64,000 nucleotides of DNA from DATEDA01 sp963789885 (GCA_963789885.1 CAWBNB010000033.1:62001-126000); one strand, 5' to 3'; shown: positions 26,487 to 34,995, counted from the first letter of the stretch. The notes: a model not told the origin generated them from the letters alone. Numbers and translations: made by a program.

Positions 26487-27315
26487 GTGGTCGGCTCGCG
26501 CACCGCCAGCCTCGGGATGCACGCGGTGCTCGTGCTGGCGGCGCTCCTCGTCATCTTCCCGATCGTCTGGATCGCGCTCGCCGCGCTCAAGACGCAGATC
26601 GCGCTGCTGCGCGGCGACGTCTTCTTCACTCCGGTCTGGACCAACTTCAACGAGCTGCTCTTTTCGCGCAGCTCGGACTACCTGGCGGACTTCCTGAACA
26701 GCCTGATCGTCGCCTCGGCCTCGACGGCGCTCGTGCTCGCAATCGCTACACCTGCCGCCTATTCGCTCCATCGCCTCGGCTGGCCACGCTGGGTGCCCGC
26801 GGCGGTGCTCCTGTGGTCGCTCGTCTTTCACATGCTCCCGCCGATCACGATGGTCGGGCCGTGGTACGTGATGTTCCGCAGCCTCGGCCTCGACAACACC
26901 TACACCGGCCTCGCGGCTCGCGCACCTCGCGCTCAACCTGCCGATCGGCATCTGGCTGATGTCGGTCTTCGTGCGCGAGATCCCGCTCGAGCTCGAGGAG
27001 GCGGCGCGCGTCGACGGCTGTACCACCCCGCAGATGCTGTGGCGCATCGTGGTCCCTCTGGTGGCGCCGGGGCTCGCGGCGACGGCGGTCATCTGCTTCG
27101 TGTTCAGCTGGAACGAGTTCGCGGTGGCGCTCAACGTCACCGCCAGGCAGACGGCGACCGTGCCGGTCGCGATCGCGCGGTTCGCGCAGGAGTACGAGAT
27201 CAAGCACGGCGTGATGGCGGCGGGCGCGGTGCTGTCCGCCATCCCGGCCGTCCTGCTGCTGCTCGCCGCGCAGCGGCACATCGTGAAGGGGCTGACCGCC
27301 GGCGCGATCCGGTAG
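26487..27315 (+). CDS. Sugar-type ABC transporter permease (MalG/UgpE-like, frameshifted)
   Basis: The second CUT1 permease. The first 142 or so residues (helix 1 through DNTYTGLA) are in one frame and the rest, including the EAA loop LELEEAARVDGCTTPQMLWRIVVPLVAPGL, in another. The break is near 26915 (GCGGCTCGC); removing one G gives the expected LALAHLALNLPIGIWLM and a continuous 275-residue protein. The length is one over a multiple of three. The start is a GTG at 26487, nine bases after the previous stop. Confidence 0.82.
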
Positions 27316-27390
27316 ACGGCGGACTGGACGCGCGACGGAAACGCAGGCAGCATCCGTCGGACAATCGGGGAACCACACGGAGGGGAGACC

Positions 27391-28383
27391 ATGAAACTGC
27401 GTCACCAGGCGATCGCGGCTGCGATCGCATCGCTGTGCCTGATGCCGCTCGGCGCATTCGCGCAGACCGTGCTCAAGTTTGCCCACTACGCCGAGACAAC
27501 GCATCCCGCGCATACCGCGGCGATGCAGTTCGCGAAGAACGTCGAGGCGCGCACGAACGGCCGCATCAAGATCGACGTGTTCCCGGCGAACCAGCTCGGC
27601 TCCCCGCCCGAGCAGCTGCAGCAGGTCAAGCTCGGCACGATCGACATCGGCGTGCCCACGCAGGGCCAGCTCGACAAGTTCGACAAGGCGTTCGCGGCGG
27701 TGATGCTGCCGTTCGTGTTCGAGGACCTCGCGCACGCGCACCGCACGCTCGACGGCCCGGCGATGGCCTGGTTCGGGCCGATCGCGGAGAAGCAGGGCTT
27801 CGTGATCCTCGCCAACTGGGAGTGGGGGTTCCGCAATCTCACCAACTCCAAGCGGCCGATCAACGGGCCCGACGACGTGAAGGGGCTCAAGATCCGCGTC
27901 CCCCCGGAGATCCAGCTCGAAGCGGCGATGGAGGCGCTCGGCGCGCAGGTGACGAAGATCGCGTTCCCCGAGCTCTACATGTCGCTGTCGCAGGGCGTCG
28001 TCGACGGGCAGGAGAACCCGGTCGCGGTGATCACCTCGAACAAGATCTACGAGGTGCAGAAGTACCTGACGCTCACGCGGCACGTCTACAACAACATGGT
28101 CCAGGTGGTGAACGCGAAGCGCTGGGCGAGCCTCTCGCCCGCCGATCAGCAGATTCTGCGCGAGGAAGGCAAGAAGGCGGGGGACCTGATGCGGCAGCTC
28201 CTCGCCGACGCCGAGACGCAGCAGATCGAGGACCTCAAGAAGCGCGGCATGCAGGTCGTGTCGCCGAACCCGGCGGTGTTCCGCGCGAAGATGGACCCGG
28301 CGTACAAGAAGATCTCCGAGTACGCCGGCGCTGACAACGTGCAGCGCTTCATCAAGCTCGTCGACGAGGCGAAGAAGAAGTAG
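27391..28383 (+). CDS. TRAP transporter solute-binding protein (DctP family)
   Basis: A 330-residue periplasmic protein with a signal peptide (1-25, AFAQ) and the DctP fold: LKFAHYAETTHPAHTAAMQFAKNVEARTNGRIKI, FPANQLGSPPEQLQQVKLGTID and the family helix KSLKIRVPPE-like GLKIRVPPEIQLEAAMEALGAQ. The conserved Arg of this last block (KIRVP) normally salt-bridges the ligand carboxylate, so an organic acid ligand is likely. GGAGG lies upstream of the ATG. The permease genes follow in the order M then Q. Confidence 0.92.
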   Translation: MKLRHQAIAAAIASLCLMPLGAFAQTVLKFAHYAETTHPAHTAAMQFAKNVEARTNGRIKIDVFPANQLGSPPEQLQQVKLGTIDIGVPTQGQLDKFDKAFAAVMLPFVFEDLAHAHRTLDGPAMAWFGPIAEKQGFVILANWEWGFRNLTNSKRPINGPDDVKGLKIRVPPEIQLEAAMEALGAQVTKIAFPELYMSLSQGVVDGQENPVAVITSNKIYEVQKYLTLTRHVYNNMVQVVNAKRWASLSPADQQILREEGKKAGDLMRQLLADAETQQIEDLKKRGMQVVSPNPAVFRAKMDPAYKKISEYAGADNVQRFIKLVDEAKKK

Positions 28384-28412
28384 GCAGGAACGGGGAGGCG
28401 AAGCGCTTTCAC

Positions 28413-28465
28413 CCACCCTCTCCGCCGACCGCGGAGAGGGTGGCGCGGCGCGCCGCAGGCGCGCC
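28413..28465. repeat. Tandem hairpins between dctP-like and dctM-like genes
   Basis: A perfect 13-bp inverted repeat (28413-28425 with 28431-28443, 5-base loop) is followed at once by a 7-bp GC-only one (28447-28453 with 28459-28465). The second is followed by TTCCTTCCC, a weak T-rich tract. They lie just after the binding protein stop, where they could terminate part of the transcripts or protect the upstream message. The first, CCACCCTCTCCGC and its complement, resembles dispersed intergenic palindromes of proteobacteria; only one copy is in this window. Confidence 0.5.
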
Positions 28466-28494
28466 TTCCTTCCCGTGTTGCCGTTCCGCGAATC

Positions 28495-29778
28495 ATGGTC
28501 ACGCTCGCGATCTTCACGCTGCTCGTCGTCCTGCTGCTCCTCGGGCTGCCGGTGGCGGCGGCGATGGGCCTCACCGCCGTCGCCGCGCTCGCGGTGCTCG
28601 GCGATGCGTCGCTGCTCAAGATCGTCGCCCAGCGCGTTTACGCGAGCACGACCGCGTTCCCCCTGCTCGCCATCCCGTTCTTCATCCTCGCCGGCAACCT
28701 GATGAACACCGGCGGGATGACCGAGCGGATCTTCCGGTTCGCCCACATGCTCGTCGGGCACATGAAAGGCGGGCTCGGGCAGGTGAACATCGTCGGCTCG
28801 ATGGTGTTCGCGGGAATGTCCGGGTCGGCGCTCGCCGACGCGATGGGGCTCGGCGCGATCGAGGTGAAGGCGATGACCGAGCGCGGGTACGAGCCGACGT
28901 TCTCGGCCGCGTGCTCGGCCGCCTCCGCGACCGTCGGCCCGGTGATCCCGCCGTCGATTCCGCTCGTGCTGTTCGGCTCGATGACCGGCGTCTCGGTCGG
29001 GGCGCTCTTCCTCGGTGGCGTGGTGCCGGGGCTCCTCATGGGTTTCGCGATGATGGCGGTCGTGGCCGTAGTCGCGCGCCGGCGCAACTACCCGTCCGAG
29101 CCGCGCGCCTCGCTCGCCACCGCGCTCCGCGGGCTTGCCGACGGGCTCGCGGCGCTGGTCACGCCCGGAATCATCATGGGCGGCATCCTCGGCGGCTTCT
29201 TCACGCCGACCGAGGCTTCGGTGGTTGCATGCGTGTACGCGCTCCTGCTCGGCATGGTTTTCTACCGCGAGCTGAAGTGGCACCACCTGCCGCAGATCCT
29301 GCTCGACACCGCGAACCAGACCGCGCAGGTGATGTTCATCGTCGCGACCGCGGGACTCTTCGGCTGGGTCCTGATCTATCTGCGCGTGCCCGATGCCCTG
29401 ATCGCCGGGCTCACCTCGCTCTCGGCGAACAAGTGGCTGGTGCTCGCGATCATCAACGTGATCCTGCTCGTGCTCGGGTGCTTCATGGAGGGCATCGCGA
29501 TCATGCTGCTGACGGTGCCGATCTTCATGCCGATCGTCCTGAAGCTCGGCATCGACCCGGTGCACTTCGGCGTGGTGATGACCCTCAACCTGATGATCGG
29601 CCTCCTGACGCCGCCGGTCGGTATGGTGCTCTACGCTATGTCGTCGGTAGCCAAGGTGAGCGTCATCGACCTGACGCGCGAGCTCGTGCCGTTCATGATC
29701 TCGATCTTGGCGGTGCTGGTGCTGATCACCTTCGTCCCGGGAGTCGTGACGTGGTTGCCCAGGCTGATCATGGGATAG
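28495..29778 (+). CDS. TRAP transporter large permease (DctM family)
   Basis: A 427-residue inner-membrane protein with about 12 hydrophobic helices. Family landmarks: LLAIPFFILAGNLMNTGG (about 58-75), GSALADAMGLGAIEVKAM, PVIPPSIPLVLFG and LMIGLLTPPVGMVLY near the C-terminus. It is the ion-coupled channel subunit. The order here is P-M-Q, unlike the usual P-Q-M. It is separated from dctP by two hairpins. Confidence 0.92.
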   Translation: MVTLAIFTLLVVLLLLGLPVAAAMGLTAVAALAVLGDASLLKIVAQRVYASTTAFPLLAIPFFILAGNLMNTGGMTERIFRFAHMLVGHMKGGLGQVNIVGSMVFAGMSGSALADAMGLGAIEVKAMTERGYEPTFSAACSAASATVGPVIPPSIPLVLFGSMTGVSVGALFLGGVVPGLLMGFAMMAVVAVVARRRNYPSEPRASLATALRGLADGLAALVTPGIIMGGILGGFFTPTEASVVACVYALLLGMVFYRELKWHHLPQILLDTANQTAQVMFIVATAGLFGWVLIYLRVPDALIAGLTSLSANKWLVLAIINVILLVLGCFMEGIAIMLLTVPIFMPIVLKLGIDPVHFGVVMTLNLMIGLLTPPVGMVLYAMSSVAKVSVIDLTRELVPFMISILAVLVLITFVPGVVTWLPRLIMG

Positions 29779-29789
29779 GGGTCGGCGGC

Positions 29790-30275
29790 GTGCTCGGGCG
29801 GGTGGATCGCGGACTGGCGGCGGCGCTCAGGTGGATCAGCGTCGGCTGCCTGAGCGCGCTGTTCCTCACGATCTCGTTCGTCGTGGTGACCCGGATATTC
29901 GGGCTGCGCTCCGCGGGCTGGACCGACGAACTGATCGAGCTCCTGTTCGGCTGGCTGCTGTTCCCGTGCGCCGCGAGCCTGTGGCGCACCAGGAGCCATT
30001 TCACCGTCGACCTGCTCGAGCAGACGATTGCCAGTCCGGCGGTGCGGCGCGTGCTTGCGATCGTGGTGGAGACGCTGTGCCTCGTGTTCCTGGCGGTCTT
30101 CGTGTACGAGGCGTGCGTGTTCGTCGAGGCGAGTGCGTCCGAGCGCTCGCCGGTGTTCGGGTACTCCCGGCTCTACTGGTACATCGTGATGCCGATCGCC
30201 GGCGCGATCATGGCGGCGTATTCGGCGGCGCGGCTGGTCGCGGCGGTGCGGGGGAGAGCGCTGCAACTTGCATGA
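29790..30275 (+). CDS. TRAP transporter small permease (DctQ family)
   Basis: A 161-residue protein with four helices and the DctQ core FLTISFVVVTRIFGLRSAGWTDELIELLFGWLLFPCAASLWRTRSHFTVDLL (interrupted here only by wording), of which the W-x-x-E-L region and the R-x-x-H-x-x-V-D motif are diagnostic. The start is a GTG at 29790, 11 bases after the dctM-like stop; no better start is available in frame. It partners the large permease upstream. Confidence 0.85.
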   Translation: MLGRVDRGLAAALRWISVGCLSALFLTISFVVVTRIFGLRSAGWTDELIELLFGWLLFPCAASLWRTRSHFTVDLLEQTIASPAVRRVLAIVVETLCLVFLAVFVYEACVFVEASASERSPVFGYSRLYWYIVMPIAGAIMAAYSAARLVAAVRGRALQLA

Positions 30276-30309
30276 GCCGGGCCGAAGCCGCCGGTTGCTT
30301 CGCCGGCGC

Positions 30310-30432
30310 ATGAACGGCCTCGAACTCCTCGGCATGGTGATGCTCGTCGTGATGCTCGGCGCGATCTTCATCGGCCTGCCGATCAGCCTCACGCTGCTCT
30401 TCCTCGCGCTGATCTTCGGGCCCGGAGCTTAT
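30310..30432 (+). pseudogene. Remnant of a second TRAP large permease gene (N-terminal fragment)
   Basis: From the ATG at 30310 about 40 residues (MNGLELLGMVMLVVMLG, then GLPISLTLLFLALIFG) match the N-terminus of DctM-type permeases. After about 30432 the frame runs into Arg-rich sequence without membrane character, ending at 30663. The break coincides with a drop in G+C. It follows the dctQ-like gene where a dctM gene would normally stand in a P-Q-M operon, so it is best read as the stump of a deleted or replaced permease gene. Confidence 0.6.
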
Positions 30433-30522
30433 CCAGAAAGGGTGCACTTCTCCGCTAAACACTCTCTCGCAAAGGCGCCAGGCGTATCCAGGTCGCACGC
30501 TCGGTGGCGGCCGACAGACAGA
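30433..30522. other. Scar sequence between two gene remnants
   Basis: A lower-G+C stretch with no recognisable coding content, direct repeats or transposase. It joins the truncated TRAP gene to the 3' side of the broken beta-propeller gene, so a recombination end-point lies here. Confidence 0.4.
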
Positions 30523-30549
30523 AGAACGGCGGCATGGCGCCGCCGTTCT
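30523..30549 (-). terminator. Rho-independent terminator for the beta-propeller remnant
   Basis: A perfect 11-bp inverted repeat, AGAACGGCGGC/GCCGCCGTTCT, with a 5-base loop. Read on the minus strand it lies about 30 bases after the stop at 30580 and is followed by a T/C-rich tract (TCTGTCTGTC). Confidence 0.6.
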
Positions 30550-30579
30550 CCCCGCACAAGAGCTCGGCCGAGGGGGATT

Positions 30580-31242
30580 TCAGTCGTCGTGCTTCTGCTG
30601 CGGCACCCCGAACACCGCTACACAACCGTTCAGGCAGTTCGGGAAGACGTTGTTAGTCGGTAGCGGCACGAACACGTGATTGTTGTGCGGATCGGCCGCG
30701 ACCGAGTGGGCGGATCCCGGCTGCGTGCTGGGCGCGGGCACGGTGGCCTGATTGACCGTCGGCACGAGTTGCAGCAGCTCTTGGCTCTTCGCGTCGATCA
30801 CGCCGAGCACCGGACCACCCGGCTGGGCGCGTGCGGCGAGGTAGTAGCGCCCGTCGCCGGAGTTGAACCAGACTTCGTCGTTCCCGGAAATTCCCTTTAT
30901 CGTCTTGTCGATCGAACCGTTTTTCGCGTCCATGATGATCGAGACGGGCGCTGCAGTCACCGCCGGTGGGTGCGGGGGCGGCGGCGGCGCAATCGGGTTC
31001 GCAAGGCTCCAGGGGTTCCCCGCGGTATCGAAGGGCACGCTGCAACCCACGAGCAGATCCTGCTTCGGACCAACCGTGAGTCCCGCAGGTTGACAGTTTT
31101 TCGCCGGGAAGAGGGCCTCCACTGCGCCACTGCTCGGGTTGATTCTCGCGACCGCGCCGAGCGGGCCGGTACCTGCGGCACCTGTAGTGCGGTTTAGCTC
31201 CGGGAGCGAGATATAGAACCTTCCGGTACCGGATTCCCACAC
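30580..31242 (-). pseudogene. 5'-truncated beta-propeller (YncE/SMP-30-like) protein
   Basis: The 220-residue frame starts abruptly with WESGTGRFYISLPELNR and holds several propeller-like strands: GAVARINPSSGAVEALFP, GNDEVWFNSGDGRYYLAAR, LGVIDAKSQELLQLVPTV and HSVAADPHNNHVFVPLPTNN, ending in NCLNGCVAVFGVP. No signal peptide or first blades are present, and only about half a propeller remains. The bases before it (31243-31330) can be read as propeller-like in other frames but are broken. It is most likely the 3' half of a secreted protein gene left in a scar. It has its own terminator at 30523. Confidence 0.55.
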
Positions 31243-31375
31243 CGGTTGTTAGTGAAGGCGAGGCAGCCGGTGGCAAAGAAGAGACCCCGCCCCAGCCGGG
31301 TCTGTGAGCGGCCCGACCGAGCGGGTCGCTCGCTGTAGGATAGTCCGCCGGGACCCCAACAGCGAGGAGAGACGA

Positions 31376-32155
31376 ATGGCGGAAGGCCTGCTCGCAGGCG
31401 ATACGGCGCTCGTGACGGGTGGCGCATCGGGAATCGGACGCGGCATCGCGCAGGCGTTCGCGCGCGAAGGCGCTCGCCTCGTGGTCGCGGACGTGGACGC
31501 TGATCGCGGCGAGGGTGTGGCGGTGGGGCTGCGCGGCGAAGGCCGCGACGCGACCTTCATCGCGTGCGACCTCGCCGCCCCCGGCGGCGCGGAGCGGCTG
31601 TTCGGCGCGGCGGTGGCGGCGCTCGGCCGCGTGTCGATCCTCGTCCACAGCGCCAGCCCGCGACGCCTCGAGTCGGACACCGTGTTCGGCGTGAGCGACG
31701 AGAGCTGGGACCGCATGGTCAACGTGAACCTGCGCGGGGCTTTCGTCCTCGGCCGCGAGGCGGGGCGCCACATGCGCGAGCGCAAGATCCGCGGCCGGAT
31801 GGTGATCCTCACCTCGCTCCACGCCGAGAGCCCGCGCAACCTGCCGCACTACAGCGCTTCGAAGGCGGGCATGACGATGGTGATGAAGGAGCTCGCCCGG
31901 GCGCTCGGCCCGGATGGCATCCGGGTGAACGCGATTGCGCCCGGCGCGATCCCGGGCGGCGGGTTCAACGCCGCCGCGTCCGGGATCGAGCGCCTCATCG
32001 CCTGCACGGCGCTCGGGCGGCTCGGCACGCCTGAGGACGTCGCCGGGGTGGCGCTCACGCTCGTCTGCGACCGGTTCTCGGCCTACGTCACCGGTACGAC
32101 GGTCGTCGTCGATGGCGGGCTCGCGCTCCATAACTGGCTGCCCCCGCCGGCGTAG
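31376..32155 (+). CDS. SDR family oxidoreductase
   Basis: A 259-residue short-chain dehydrogenase. The cofactor loop TGGASGIGRG lies at about 15-24 and the catalytic YSASK at about 159-163, with the Ser of LTSLHAES before it. The usual NNAG motif is replaced by VHSAS. The C-terminal YVTGTTVVVDGGLAL is typical of classical SDRs. Substrate unknown. AGGAGA precedes the ATG at 31376. It lies just upstream of the Liv-type importer and may belong to that operon. Confidence 0.88.
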   Translation: MAEGLLAGDTALVTGGASGIGRGIAQAFAREGARLVVADVDADRGEGVAVGLRGEGRDATFIACDLAAPGGAERLFGAAVAALGRVSILVHSASPRRLESDTVFGVSDESWDRMVNVNLRGAFVLGREAGRHMRERKIRGRMVILTSLHAESPRNLPHYSASKAGMTMVMKELARALGPDGIRVNAIAPGAIPGGGFNAAASGIERLIACTALGRLGTPEDVAGVALTLVCDRFSAYVTGTTVVVDGGLALHNWLPPPA

Positions 32156-32268
32156 CGGGCGCTCGAACGCGCTGGTTGCCACCGGGCGGCGGCTTCGCCG
32201 ATAATCCGCCCCCTGACCCCGGGGGGCCGGCGCGGCGCAAGCGGCGCACGGTGAGGATGTCGGTAAAC

Positions 32269-33024
32269 ATGGCGGATGACTACATCCTCGAGAGCCGGGG
32301 GCTCACCAAGGAGTTCAAGGGGTTCACCGCCGTGCGCGGCGTATCCCTGCGCGTCCGCCGCGGCGACATCCACGCCCTGATCGGCCCGAACGGGGCGGGC
32401 AAGACGACCTGCTTCAACCTGTTCACCAACTTCCTCGCACCGACCGCCGGGCAGATCTTCTTCAACGGACGCGACATCACCGGCGTCGGCCCGGCGGCGA
32501 TCGCGCGCATGGGGCTCGTCCGCTCGTTCCAGATCTCCGCCGTGTTCCCGCACCTGACCGTGCTCGAGAACGTGCGCATCGCGATCCAGCGCCGCGGCGG
32601 CCACTCGTTCGATTTCTGGCGCTCGGAGCGGTCGCTCGAGTCGCTGAACGCCCGCGCGCGCGAGTACATCGAGGCGGTGGGTCTCGCGGGCTACGAGTCC
32701 AATGTGGCGGTCGCACTGCCGTACGGCCGCAAGCGCGCGCTCGAGATCGCCACCACGCTCGCCCTCGAGCCGGAGATGATGCTGCTCGACGAGCCGACCG
32801 CCGGCATGCCGCACGACGACGTCGAGCGGATCACCGCGCTGATCAAGCGCGTGGCCGCGAACCGCTCGGTGCTCATGGTCGAGCACAACCTGAACGTGGT
32901 GTCGACGCTCTCGAACCGCATCACCGTGCTCGCGCGCGGCGAGGTCATCGCCGAGGGCGACTACGCGGCGGTCTCCACGCATCCGCAGGTGATCGAGGCG
33001 TATCTCGGGTCCGCGCATGCCTGA
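32269..33024 (+). CDS. livG: Branched-chain amino acid-type ABC transporter ATP-binding protein (LivG)
   Basis: A 251-residue ATPase of the LivG type: Walker A GPNGAGKTTCFN, the long LivG insert around GGHSFDFWRSERSLESLN, Walker B MMLLDEPTAGM and the C-terminal DYAAVSTHPQVIEAYLG. The signature motif is degenerate: LPYGRKRALEIATTL replaces LSxGxQQ, which is common for LivG. The ATG at 32269 is chosen because GAGG lies upstream at workable distance; an in-frame ATG at 32257 is possible. It overlaps the LivF gene by eight bases. Confidence 0.85.
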   Translation: MADDYILESRGLTKEFKGFTAVRGVSLRVRRGDIHALIGPNGAGKTTCFNLFTNFLAPTAGQIFFNGRDITGVGPAAIARMGLVRSFQISAVFPHLTVLENVRIAIQRRGGHSFDFWRSERSLESLNARAREYIEAVGLAGYESNVAVALPYGRKRALEIATTLALEPEMMLLDEPTAGMPHDDVERITALIKRVAANRSVLMVEHNLNVVSTLSNRITVLARGEVIAEGDYAAVSTHPQVIEAYLGSAHA

Positions 33025-33727
33025 AGCCGCGACGCTGCTCTCGGTCGAGAAGCTGAACGCCTGGTACGGCGAATCGCACGTGCTCCACGGCGTCGACTTC
33101 AAGGTCGGCGCGGGCGAGGTCGTGACGCTGCTCGGCCGCAACGGCGCCGGCAAGACGACGACGCTGAAGTCGATCATGGGCATGGGCGTGCGGCGCGCCG
33201 GTTCGATCCGGTTCAACGGCGTGGAGACCGCCGGGCTGCCGTCGAACCGCATCGCACGGCTCGGCGTCGCGCTCTGCCCCGAGGAGCGGGGCATCTTCGC
33301 CAGCCTGAACGTCGAGGAGAACCTGCTGCTCCCGCCGAAGGTCGCCGAAGGCGGCCTGCCGCTTGCCTCCATCTACGAGCTCTTCCCGAACCTGAAGGAG
33401 CGCCTCACGAGCCAGGGCACGAAGCTCTCCGGCGGCGAGCAGCAGATGCTCGCGATCGGGCGCATCCTCCGCACCGGGGCGCGGCTCCTGATGCTCGACG
33501 AGCCGACCGAGGGACTCGCGCCGGTGATCGTGGAGCAGATCGGCTATACGATCGGGCGCCTGAAGACCCAGGGGTTCACCATCCTGCTCGTCGAGCAGAA
33601 CTTCCGCTTCGCCTCGACCGTGGCCGACCGGCACTACATCGTGGAGAACGGCCGGGTGGTGGACATGATTCCCAATGCCGAGCTCGAACGGAGCATGGAC
33701 AAGGTGCACGAGTATCTCGGGGTATGA
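33017..33727 (+). CDS. livF: Branched-chain amino acid-type ABC transporter ATP-binding protein (LivF)
   Basis: A 236-residue ATPase: Walker A GRNGAGKTTTLKSIMG, signature LSGGEQQMLAIGRIL, Walker B LLMLDEPTEGLAP and H-loop LVEQNFRFA. All motifs are intact. It pairs with the LivG-type ATPase upstream, whose gene it overlaps, and energises the LivH/LivM channel. The binding protein gene follows after 28 bases. Confidence 0.9.
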   Translation: MPEAATLLSVEKLNAWYGESHVLHGVDFKVGAGEVVTLLGRNGAGKTTTLKSIMGMGVRRAGSIRFNGVETAGLPSNRIARLGVALCPEERGIFASLNVEENLLLPPKVAEGGLPLASIYELFPNLKERLTSQGTKLSGGEQQMLAIGRILRTGARLLMLDEPTEGLAPVIVEQIGYTIGRLKTQGFTILLVEQNFRFASTVADRHYIVENGRVVDMIPNAELERSMDKVHEYLGV

Positions 33728-33755
33728 ACTGCAGTCGAACCTTAGGAGAAGTGAG

Positions 33756-34961
33756 ATGTTGCTAAAGAAAGCTGCTGCCGCGGCCGTCGCCGCCCTCCTC
33801 GCCACCGCCGCGCAGGCGCAGATTTCCGACGGCGTGGTCAAGATCGGCGTGCTCTCCGACATGTCGAGCCTGTACGCCGACATCGGCGGCCCCGGCTCGG
33901 TGGTGGCGGCGAAGATGGCCGTCGAGGACTTCAATCCGGCCAAGCACAACATGAAGGTCGAGATCGTCTCGGCCGATCACCTGAACAAGCCCGACGTCGG
34001 CTCGAGCATCGCGCGCCAGTGGTACGACACCGACAAGGTCGACGCGATCGTTGACGTGCCCACGTCCTCGGTCGCGCTCGCGGTAAGCCAGATCACCAAG
34101 GACAAGGGCAAGGCGTTCCTGATCTCCGGCGCGGCGTCGTCCGACCTCACCGGCAAGGCCTGCACGCCGAACAACGTGCACTGGACCTACGACACGTGGA
34201 TGCTCGCCAACGGCACGGGCAGCGCGATCACGAAGACCGGTGGCGACACGTGGTTCTTCATCACCGCCGACTACGCGTTCGGCCACGCGCTCGAGCGCGA
34301 CACCGAGGCGGTGGTGCTCAAGAACGGCGGCAAGGTGCTCGGCAAGGTGCGGGTTCCGCTCAACACGCAGGACTTCTCGTCGTTCCTGCTGCAAGCGCAA
34401 TCGTCGAAGGCGAAGATCATCGGCCTCGCGAACGCCGGCGGCGACACGACGAACTCGATTAAGCAGGCGGCCGAGTTCGGCATCGTGAAGGGTGGCCAGA
34501 ACCTCGCGGGGCTGCTGGTGTTCCTGAGCGACATCCACGGCCTCGGGCTGGACAAGGCGCAGGGCCTGATCTTCACCGAGACCTTCTACTGGGACCTCAA
34601 CGACCAGACCCGTGCGTGGGCCAAGCGCTTTGCGGCGGCGAACGGCGGCAAGTACCCGACCATGGTGCAGGCGGGCGTCTACGCGTCGGTGCTGCACTAC
34701 CTGAAAGCGATCGACGCCGCGAAGACGGACGACGGCACCAAGGTGGTCGCGAAGATGAAGGAGATGCCCACCGACGATCCGCTGTTCGGCAAGGGCACGA
34801 TCCGCGCCGACGGCCGTGCGATTCACCCGGCGTACCTGGTGGAGGTAAAGAAGCCGTCCGAGTCGAAGGGGCCGTGGGACTACTACAAGATCCGCGCCAC
34901 GATCCCGGCCGACCAGGCGTTTCGGCCGCTCGCCGACGGCGGCTGCCCGCTGGTGAAGTAA
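33756..34961 (+). CDS. Branched-chain amino acid-type ABC transporter substrate-binding protein
   Basis: A 401-residue periplasmic protein with a signal peptide (1-24, AAQAQ) and the LivJ/K fold: VKIGVLSDMSSLYADIGGPGSVVAAKMAVEDF, then DKVDAIVDVPTSSVALAV and WFFITADYAFGHALERD. The ligand-binding consensus differs from true Leu/Ile/Val receptors, and related proteins bind amides, short-chain acids or aromatic acids. AGGAGAA precedes the ATG. It is encoded between the two ATPases and the two permeases, an order seen in many betaproteobacterial Liv-like operons. Confidence 0.9.
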   Translation: MLLKKAAAAAVAALLATAAQAQISDGVVKIGVLSDMSSLYADIGGPGSVVAAKMAVEDFNPAKHNMKVEIVSADHLNKPDVGSSIARQWYDTDKVDAIVDVPTSSVALAVSQITKDKGKAFLISGAASSDLTGKACTPNNVHWTYDTWMLANGTGSAITKTGGDTWFFITADYAFGHALERDTEAVVLKNGGKVLGKVRVPLNTQDFSSFLLQAQSSKAKIIGLANAGGDTTNSIKQAAEFGIVKGGQNLAGLLVFLSDIHGLGLDKAQGLIFTETFYWDLNDQTRAWAKRFAAANGGKYPTMVQAGVYASVLHYLKAIDAAKTDDGTKVVAKMKEMPTDDPLFGKGTIRADGRAIHPAYLVEVKKPSESKGPWDYYKIRATIPADQAFRPLADGGCPLVK

Positions 34962-34995
34962 CGAGCGCGGCAAGAAGCGCGACGCCGCCCGGGCA

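Noticed and set aside
26845..29565. Long minus-strand frame of about 900 codons across the TRAP genes
   Set aside because: Same cause: absence of stops in GC-rich antisense sequence. Composition is His/Arg/Glu repetitive and no start signal or domain is seen.
30268..30663. A full 131-residue protein starting at 30268
   Set aside because: Only the part from 30310 to about 30432 has homology (TRAP permease N-terminus); the rest is Arg-rich read-through into the scar, and the first 14 codons overlap the dctQ-like end.
32257..32268. Alternative livG start four codons upstream
   Set aside because: It has no ribosome site at proper distance, since GAGG directly abuts it; the ATG at 32269 is slightly better, though the choice is weak.
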